A stretch of DNA of 9,459 nt from an uncultured Myxococcales bacterium (lineage in GTDB: Bacteria > Myxococcota_A > Polyangia > Polyangiales > Polyangiaceae). Numbering within the stretch: position 1 is the stretch's first letter; each line of letters opens with the position of its first letter. Positions 5,635-9,459 of the stretch are shown in pieces. The translations under genes and the position numbers were made by a program. Below the pieces are notes generated by a model, which had not been told where the DNA came from, ran no database searches, and saw only the letters and a list, made by a program, of their open reading frames with translations. The DNA lies in assembly GCA_937998045.1 (NCBI GenBank), contig CALKVG010000124.1, positions 1 through 9,459 on the forward strand, read 5' to 3'.

Positions 5635-8094
5635 TCAGTTCACCTCGATTCCGGACACGAGGCTGTTGTTGACGACGCTCGTGAACTGAATCACGAACGC
5701 GCCGCTCGCGTTCGCGTTCGTCGTGAACGACTCCGCGATCGCCTTGTTCTCCGCGCCCGCCGCCTTGACGATGTCGAAGTTCGTCAGCACCGCGCTGCCG
5801 TTGAGGCTCACGTCGAAGACGCGCGAGCCCGTCGTCGAAAAGTACGTTTCGGCGAAGTGCAAGCGCACGGTGTGGCTCGAACCCGGTGCGTAACCGCCGA
5901 TCGTGTACGTGAAGTTGCCGATCCGCGCCGCCTGATAGACCGCCATCGGGGCGGGGTTCGTGACGCCGCTCAGGTCGATCGTATTGGCGTGGTCGATCGT
6001 GCTGCCGCCGCTGAAGTCTTCGTCGGCGACGAACGGCGAGACCGCCGGTCCGCCCGCGTTGATCTGAACCGGCGGGCAGTTCGTAGTGCAGCCGCTCGTC
6101 GCCACGGGATAGCCCACCGCGTCGACGACGCGATTGGCGGTTTGCGCGGCATAGCCGGCGAAGTCGCTCGTCGGGTTCGCATAGGAGAAGTCGCCGCAGC
6201 ACGCTCCAAGGGCGATCGGGACCGTGGTCCACGTGGCGCCGCCCGTCGCCGCGACGTCGGCCTGGCTGTCGCCGTTGAAATCGCCCGCGACGAGGACGGC
6301 CCCCTTTTGGCTCGCAGAGCCGGCCAGGCTGCTGTTCGACGTGACGACGTTGAACGTGCCGTCGCCCTTCGAAAGCGCTGCCGTGATCGTGGTGGACGAA
6401 GCCCCGGCCGCAATCAGGTCCATGCGGCCGTCGCCGTCGACGTCCCCGACGACGACGCGGGACGAGGTTTGCGCTGCGATGGCAGCGAACGAGCTCGCCG
6501 CGTTGGTCAGGCGAAACGTGCCGTCGCCGTTGGAGAACGCGACCGGCACCGTCGTCGTCGACCCGCCGACGAGCGCCAAGTCGTCCCGACCGTCGTCGTC
6601 GAAGTCGCCCGCGACGAGATGCGCGCCGGTGGCCGCGGCCTGCGACGCGAAGGTGCTCGCGACGTTGGTCACGCGGAACGTGCTTGCGGCCGCCCCGAAC
6701 GCGACCGCGATCGCGGTCGCACCCGGAGCGCCCGTCGACACGAAGTCGGCGCGGCCGTCGCCGTCGACGTCGGTGACCACGGTCTTGGCGCCGGCGATCG
6801 CGGAATCCGCTCCGAACGAGGTGGCGATCCCGACGGTCGAACCGAACGTACCGTCACCGTGGCCGTAGGCGACCTTCACCCCGCTCCAGGATGCGACGCC
6901 CGCGGCGGCGAGATCGGCGAACCCGTCCCCGTCGAAATCTCCGGAGAACGCGGTTGCTCCCGCCGTGGTCGCGAACGAGTTGAAGTCGCTCGTCGACACT
7001 TTCGTCGGCGAAAAGGCGGCGATCGTGCCGAGTGCGACGCCGACGTGGTTCGTTCCGAGATCGGACGCGCTACCGGTGACGGCCAGGTCCGCCACCCAGT
7101 CGCCGTTGAAATCGGGATTCGACGGGTCGAAGCGGTCGATGCACGCGCAGTCCCTTTGCGACCAGATCATCTGTACGGTCTGGCCGAGCATCCCTCGGAA
7201 GTGCCCCGAGCCCTGGCAGAAGTCGCCGATCTCGCCGTTCGAAGTGTCGTCCCATCCGGTGAACGGTTCCGGGTCGGTCGCCGCCTCGGAGAGTTCGTGG
7301 GAGATGATCGCATTGGTGGTCGGGTGGTCGGAGCCATATTCGATGACGGCGTACGCCACGTTCGTGCTGCCGCTGGTGAAGAACTGGTGGTGGGCGATCC
7401 AGCCGTTCGTCGTGTCGTCGCTGTCCGTCAGGCCCGGCGGGAGCATGGCGATGTAGACCGTGTTCGCGTCGGGCGCCGGCACGATGTGCGCGTTGATCTC
7501 CGATTGAAGCTCGCCGGTGACTTGCGACTCGCTGATCGATCCGGATGCCGGAAGGCCGGTCGGCGTCGTCGTCGAGCCGAGCCACTGGCCCTGGCCAATG
7601 CCGTACTCGTGCAACCGGGTGTAGAGCGGAATGGACGAAGCGAGGAGCGACCATGTGGCGTCGTACTGCGTCTTTTCCGTATGACCCGAGGGAGACCCGG
7701 TGGTTTGTGTCCAGTAGTTTCCCCAGTACGCGATGTACACTTTCGGGTTCGTGAGAAGCCAGCTGTTCGCCGTGTTTCGAACGACTTTGTACGGACACGT
7801 CGTGGAGGCCGCGGGCGCAGCCGAAACGTGCGCGTCCACGACCGAAGCTTGCGAAGGGCTCAGGCTCGCGCCGCCCGTCGGGCGCGTACTCGCCGCCACC
7901 GCCGTCGACGCGCCTTGATTCGGTGCCCCCGGGCTCGGGCCGGCGGCCAGCGACAGCGGGCTCTCGTTGGTGGCCGTCGCCTCCGAAGCCGGTCCGGTGC
8001 CGCATGCCGCGGTCGTCAGCACGGACAGCGCGACGAGCGTGGACAGGCGGCCGGCGCGCGGGCGCGCCGTGATGCTTCGATTCGAGTTGGTCAT
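5635..8094 (-). CDS. Lipoprotein with EXORDIUM-like/zincin-like domain, six FG-GAP repeats and malectin-like domain
   Basis: The 819-residue protein starts at ATG 8094 with GGAG 6 bases upstream. A lipoprotein signal ends at Cys31 (SVLTTAAC), then an Ala/Ser/Pro linker to about residue 99. Residues 100-320 contain NPKVYIAYWGNYW (116-128), HELSE (266-270) and GW-D...GEIGDFC (280-293). This HExxE plus EIxDxC pattern recalls the EXORDIUM/phosphate-induced protein family and suggests a zinc site, though protease activity is unproven. Residues 328-640 hold six FG-GAP/VCBS repeats spaced about 55 residues with calcium-loop motifs such as DFDGDG and DVDGDGRAD. Residues 676-819 match a malectin-like carbohydrate-binding fold: VQINAGGPAV, HTVRLHFAETYF, RVFDVSLNG and a final GIEVN. 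The role is probably attachment to or processing of extracellular polysaccharide or matrix. It is monocistronic as far as visible. Its leader can fold over its own ribosome binding site. Confidence 0.88.
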   Translation of the reverse strand: MTNSNRSITARPRAGRLSTLVALSVLTTAACGTGPASEATATNESPLSLAAGPSPGAPNQGASTAVAASTRPTGGASLSPSQASVVDAHVSAAPAASTTCPYKVVRNTANSWLLTNPKVYIAYWGNYWTQTTGSPSGHTEKTQYDATWSLLASSIPLYTRLHEYGIGQGQWLGSTTTPTGLPASGSISESQVTGELQSEINAHIVPAPDANTVYIAMLPPGLTDSDDTTNGWIAHHQFFTSGSTNVAYAVIEYGSDHPTTNAIISHELSEAATDPEPFTGWDDTSNGEIGDFCQGSGHFRGMLGQTVQMIWSQRDCACIDRFDPSNPDFNGDWVADLAVTGSASDLGTNHVGVALGTIAAFSPTKVSTSDFNSFATTAGATAFSGDFDGDGFADLAAAGVASWSGVKVAYGHGDGTFGSTVGIATSFGADSAIAGAKTVVTDVDGDGRADFVSTGAPGATAIAVAFGAAASTFRVTNVASTFASQAAATGAHLVAGDFDDDGRDDLALVGGSTTTVPVAFSNGDGTFRLTNAASSFAAIAAQTSSRVVVGDVDGDGRMDLIAAGASSTTITAALSKGDGTFNVVTSNSSLAGSASQKGAVLVAGDFNGDSQADVAATGGATWTTVPIALGACCGDFSYANPTSDFAGYAAQTANRVVDAVGYPVATSGCTTNCPPVQINAGGPAVSPFVADEDFSGGSTIDHANTIDLSGVTNPAPMAVYQAARIGNFTYTIGGYAPGSSHTVRLHFAETYFSTTGSRVFDVSLNGSAVLTNFDIVKAAGAENKAIAESFTTNANASGAFVIQFTSVVNNSLVSGIEVN
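6175..7113 (-). repeat. Six FG-GAP/VCBS repeats in the lipoprotein gene
   Basis: In-frame units of about 165 bases begin near residues 328, 386, 442, 497, 551 and 605 of the encoded protein, each opening with an acidic loop (DFNGD, DFDGDG, DVDGDG, DFDDDG, DVDGDG, DFNGDS) followed by a hydrophobic DLAAxG strand. A seventh unit would start near residue 657, but there the acidic loop is replaced by VVDAVGYPV. Confidence 0.8.
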
Positions 8095-8176
8095 GGCTCG
8101 CTCCGTATTTCGTTCGCTAACGGACGGGCGGGCCCGTATGGACGAAAGGCGAATCGCGCGCGTACGGAGCGAGGCC
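8095..8176 (-). promoter_or_regulatory. Structured leader that can mask the ribosome binding site of the 819-residue gene
   Basis: Read on the minus strand, CTCGCTCCGTA (8173 to 8163) is perfectly complementary to TACGGAGCGAG (8107 to 8097). The second arm contains the GGAG ribosome binding site (8104-8101). With one bulged C, two more G-C pairs carry the helix to the base before the ATG. The loop holds two further pairings: TTTCG (8147-8143) with CGAAA (8112-8108), and the inverted repeat ACGGGC-GG-GCCCGT (8124-8137). The fold would hide the ribosome binding site, so translational control is plausible. The DNA inverted repeat could instead be a protein operator. Confidence 0.5.
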
Positions 8177-8485
8177 GCCGCGCAGACAAGTCAGCGAGTG
8201 CGAACGGGCGGCCGGCGCTGCACGAGGCCCGCCGCCCTGCCCCACCGAGCGAAACTCACCGCCGCCGTGCGCCGCGCGAGCGACGAGGCCCGCGCCCCTC
8301 GCCCGCCAGTCTGGGTCCACGTTCCAGCTTCAGCGGACGGCGCCGGCACCTTGGGCCAGCCGGTGGCTTCGCGAGTTCCGGCCCAATCTGTGGCCGACAC
8401 CAAGGCGCTGCCGGCCACCCTCTCACCCGCGCCGCGCGAGCTGCTCCAGCTTGCGCACGCGACGCTCCTCGCGCGTTTCGAGCAA
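8177..8485. other. Stretch without a supportable gene
   Basis: Open frames exist on both strands here, but they are Arg/Ala/Pro-rich, lack recognisable motifs and have no start with a ribosome binding site. I see no RNA gene or strong repeat. It could hold the minus-strand promoter of the 819-residue lipoprotein gene, but no clear -35/-10 pair is visible. Confidence 0.4.
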
Positions 8486-8652
8486 CGGACGGAGTCGTTC
8501 GTCTCGCTCTCGAACCCACTCGTCACGCGGACGGAGTCGTTCGCCTCGCCGTCGAGCCGGCCCGTCACGCGGACGGACTCCTTCGTCTCGCTGTCGAACG
8601 GCCCGACACGCGGACGAAGTCGCTCGTCGCGCTGTGGAACCCGCTCGTCACG
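8486..8652. repeat. Degenerate 42-base tandem repeat, four units
   Basis: Units lie at 8486-8527, 8528-8569, 8570-8610 and 8611-8652, each opening with CGGACG and mostly ending CGTCACG; the third ends GACACG and is 41 bases. A partial fifth unit begins at 8653. Units 1 and 2 differ at 7 positions, 5 of them in one codon phase. In that plus-strand frame they read DGVVRLA(L/V)EP(T/A)RHA, with four of the changes synonymous. The 41-base unit breaks all frames, so the array is either non-coding or a decayed repeat-protein gene. It lies downstream of the small minus-strand ORF and upstream of the 819-residue lipoprotein gene. Confidence 0.75.
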
Positions 8653-8679
8653 CGGACGCGGCAGCCCGACGGCGGTGCA

Positions 8680-8829
8680 CTACGCCGGAGCCGATTCTTG
8701 GACCGACTTCACGGCGCGCTCGGCCTGCCCGACGAACTCTCGCGCGAAGCGGTCGACGGCCGCCCAATCCGTGAACATCGTGTCGCGCGTTGCGTCGACG
8801 GTCCCCACCTCCTTCGCGATCGCCTTCAT
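8680..8829 (-). CDS. Small hypothetical protein, 49 residues
   Basis: ATG at 8829 opens a 49-residue frame ending in TAG at 8680. Nearly 90 percent of codons end in G or C, and the composition is balanced (AIAKEVGTVDATRDTMF, WAAVDRFAREFVGQAERAV). It looks mostly helical and amphipathic, soluble, with no signal peptide or membrane segment. The frame stays open upstream to a TTG at 8994, but that extension is Arg/Ala/Pro-rich and unconvincing. No good ribosome binding site precedes the ATG, only a GCGAGCGG stretch. It could also be the surviving C-terminus of a larger gene whose upstream part has decayed. I do not recognise a family. Confidence 0.45.
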   Translation of the reverse strand: MKAIAKEVGTVDATRDTMFTDWAAVDRFAREFVGQAERAVKSVQESAPA

Positions 8830-9027
8830 CGCCGCTCGCCGCAAGAAGCCCGTACCGACACGCGCGCCGGTTCGGCGGCGCGCGCGATCGGGTGAAGCGC
8901 ACGCGTTGCGCGCCGATGCAGGACCGGCGCGCTTCCGCCGGCTAGCGTGAAGATGCGGGCCGAGATGGCGAGGAGACGACGCCGGTCGCGCCAAGCGCAG
9001 GGGCGAGGATCGGGGTGAGGCGTGTCC
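8830..9027. other. Intergenic stretch with a GC hairpin
   Basis: Between the poly-Gly gene stop and the small ORF lies a perfect 6-base stem, CCGGCG (8924-8929) with CGCCGG (8936-8941), around a 6-base loop. It sits 87 bases or more after the poly-Gly stop and lacks a T-run. It may help end that transcript, but this is weak. Confidence 0.25.
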
Positions 9028-9459
9028 TCATTTCAGCGTGCCCTGCGTCGTGCAGGGTGTAGTCGGGTCGGGCGACACGACGCCGCCCGTCAGCGTGGCG
9101 CTACCCGAAGTGGTGTTGATACGGATCCAGCCGGCGCCGCCGCCGCCGCCCGTCGCGCAGGACATGCTCGCCTGCCCGTTGCTACCGGTCGTCGTCGTCC
9201 CCGCGCTCCCGACGCCACCGAGCATCGTGCTCCCCCCCACGGTGCCGCCGTCGGCGGGCTGCGCGCTCGGGAGCCCGCTCGAGCCGGTGTTGCCTGCGGC
9301 GCCGCACCCGCCGCCGCCGCCGCCGCCGTTGGCGGCTATGGCGCCGGCGATCGCGACGGTCGGCGCCTCGAGGAGCAGCGCTCCGCCGCTGCCGCCGCCG
9401 CCGCCGTTGCCGAACCCCCCGCCACCGCCGCCGACGTTCACCCATCCGCCCGTTTCCAC
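9028..9459 (-). CDS. C-terminal end of a poly-Gly surface protein (5' end outside the window)
   Basis: The frame is open to the right edge; the visible 143 residues are a C-terminal fragment, and the GTG at the edge should not be taken as the start. It contains long glycine runs separated by short hydrophobic strands such as ALLLEAPTVAIAGAIAANGG and GWIRINTTSGSATLTGGVV. There are four cysteines, and the fragment ends TTPCTTQGTLK. The alternating Gly-rich and beta-strand pattern is typical of large secreted or outer-membrane proteins of myxobacteria, whose function is unknown. The poly-Gly codons form (CCG)n tracts, for example seven CCG units at 9308-9328. Extracellular location is inferred from composition only. 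Confidence 0.75.
   Translation of the reverse strand: METGGWVNVGGGGGGFGNGGGGGSGGALLLEAPTVAIAGAIAANGGGGGGGCGAAGNTGSSGLPSAQPADGGTVGGSTMLGGVGSAGTTTTGSNGQASMSCATGGGGGAGWIRINTTSGSATLTGGVVSPDPTTPCTTQGTLK

Noticed and set aside
3980..6232. 750-codon minus-strand open frame
   Set aside because: It crosses the propeller gene, the pseudogene and the end of the 819-residue gene in the wrong frame. It is Arg-rich throughout and has no recognisable domain.
8486..8652. CRISPR array
   Set aside because: Units are directly adjacent without unique spacers and differ from each other; this is a tandem repeat.
5482..8895. 1137-codon plus-strand open frame
   Set aside because: Antisense to the well-supported 819-residue lipoprotein; its Arg/Asp/Val-rich periodicity mirrors the FG-GAP repeats on the other strand. 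Only its far end over the 42-base repeats is of possible interest.
7967..8950. 327-codon plus-strand open frame from 7967
   Set aside because: Overlaps the start of the 819-residue gene and the small minus-strand ORF in antisense; Arg/Ser/Ala-rich with no motif and no ribosome binding site.
9301..9435. (CCG)n tracts as a phase-variation switch
   Set aside because: They are triplet repeats encoding glycine, so length changes would not shift the frame; they reflect protein composition.

Overview
The window is GC-rich throughout (strong G/C bias at third codon positions). Its proteins are mostly exported lipoproteins or surface proteins with Gly/Ser/Ala-rich linkers, Cys-rich tails, beta-propellers and poly-Gly stretches. 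Together with the DUF1592/DUF1552 gene pair, this suggests a large-genome myxobacterium-like member of the Myxococcota (Polyangia type). That placement is an inference from protein style; the window has no rRNA or other taxonomic marker.

Left part, + strand (186-4825): three tightly packed genes, probably one operon. They are a DUF1587/1595/1592/1588/1585 protein with a CXXCH motif (186-1913), a DUF1552 protein with a twin-arginine signal (1934-3295), and a lipoprotein with a seven-bladed propeller like virginiamycin B lyase plus a Cys-rich tail (3299-4825). Gaps are 20 and 3 bases. All three products appear to act outside the cytoplasmic membrane. A small GC hairpin follows the last stop.

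Middle (4943-5448, + strand): a broken locus. A signal peptide and N-terminal domain in one frame run into the C-terminal helical repeat of what looks like a different protein in another frame, so it is best read as a chimeric pseudogene. It converges on the next gene.

Right part, - strand (5635-9459): an 819-residue lipoprotein with an EXORDIUM-like/zincin-like domain, six FG-GAP repeats and a C-terminal malectin-like domain (5635-8094). Its leader can fold into a hairpin that pairs with its own ribosome binding site. Upstream lie about 585 bases without a clear gene, holding a degenerate 42-base tandem repeat, then a small 49-codon ORF (8680-8829), and the C-terminal end of a poly-Gly surface protein that enters from the right edge (9028-9459).

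No mobile element, CRISPR array, tRNA or rRNA is visible. The items most worth a second look are the ribosome-binding-site-masking leader at 8095-8176, the three-gene export cluster, and the fused domain set of the 819-residue protein.
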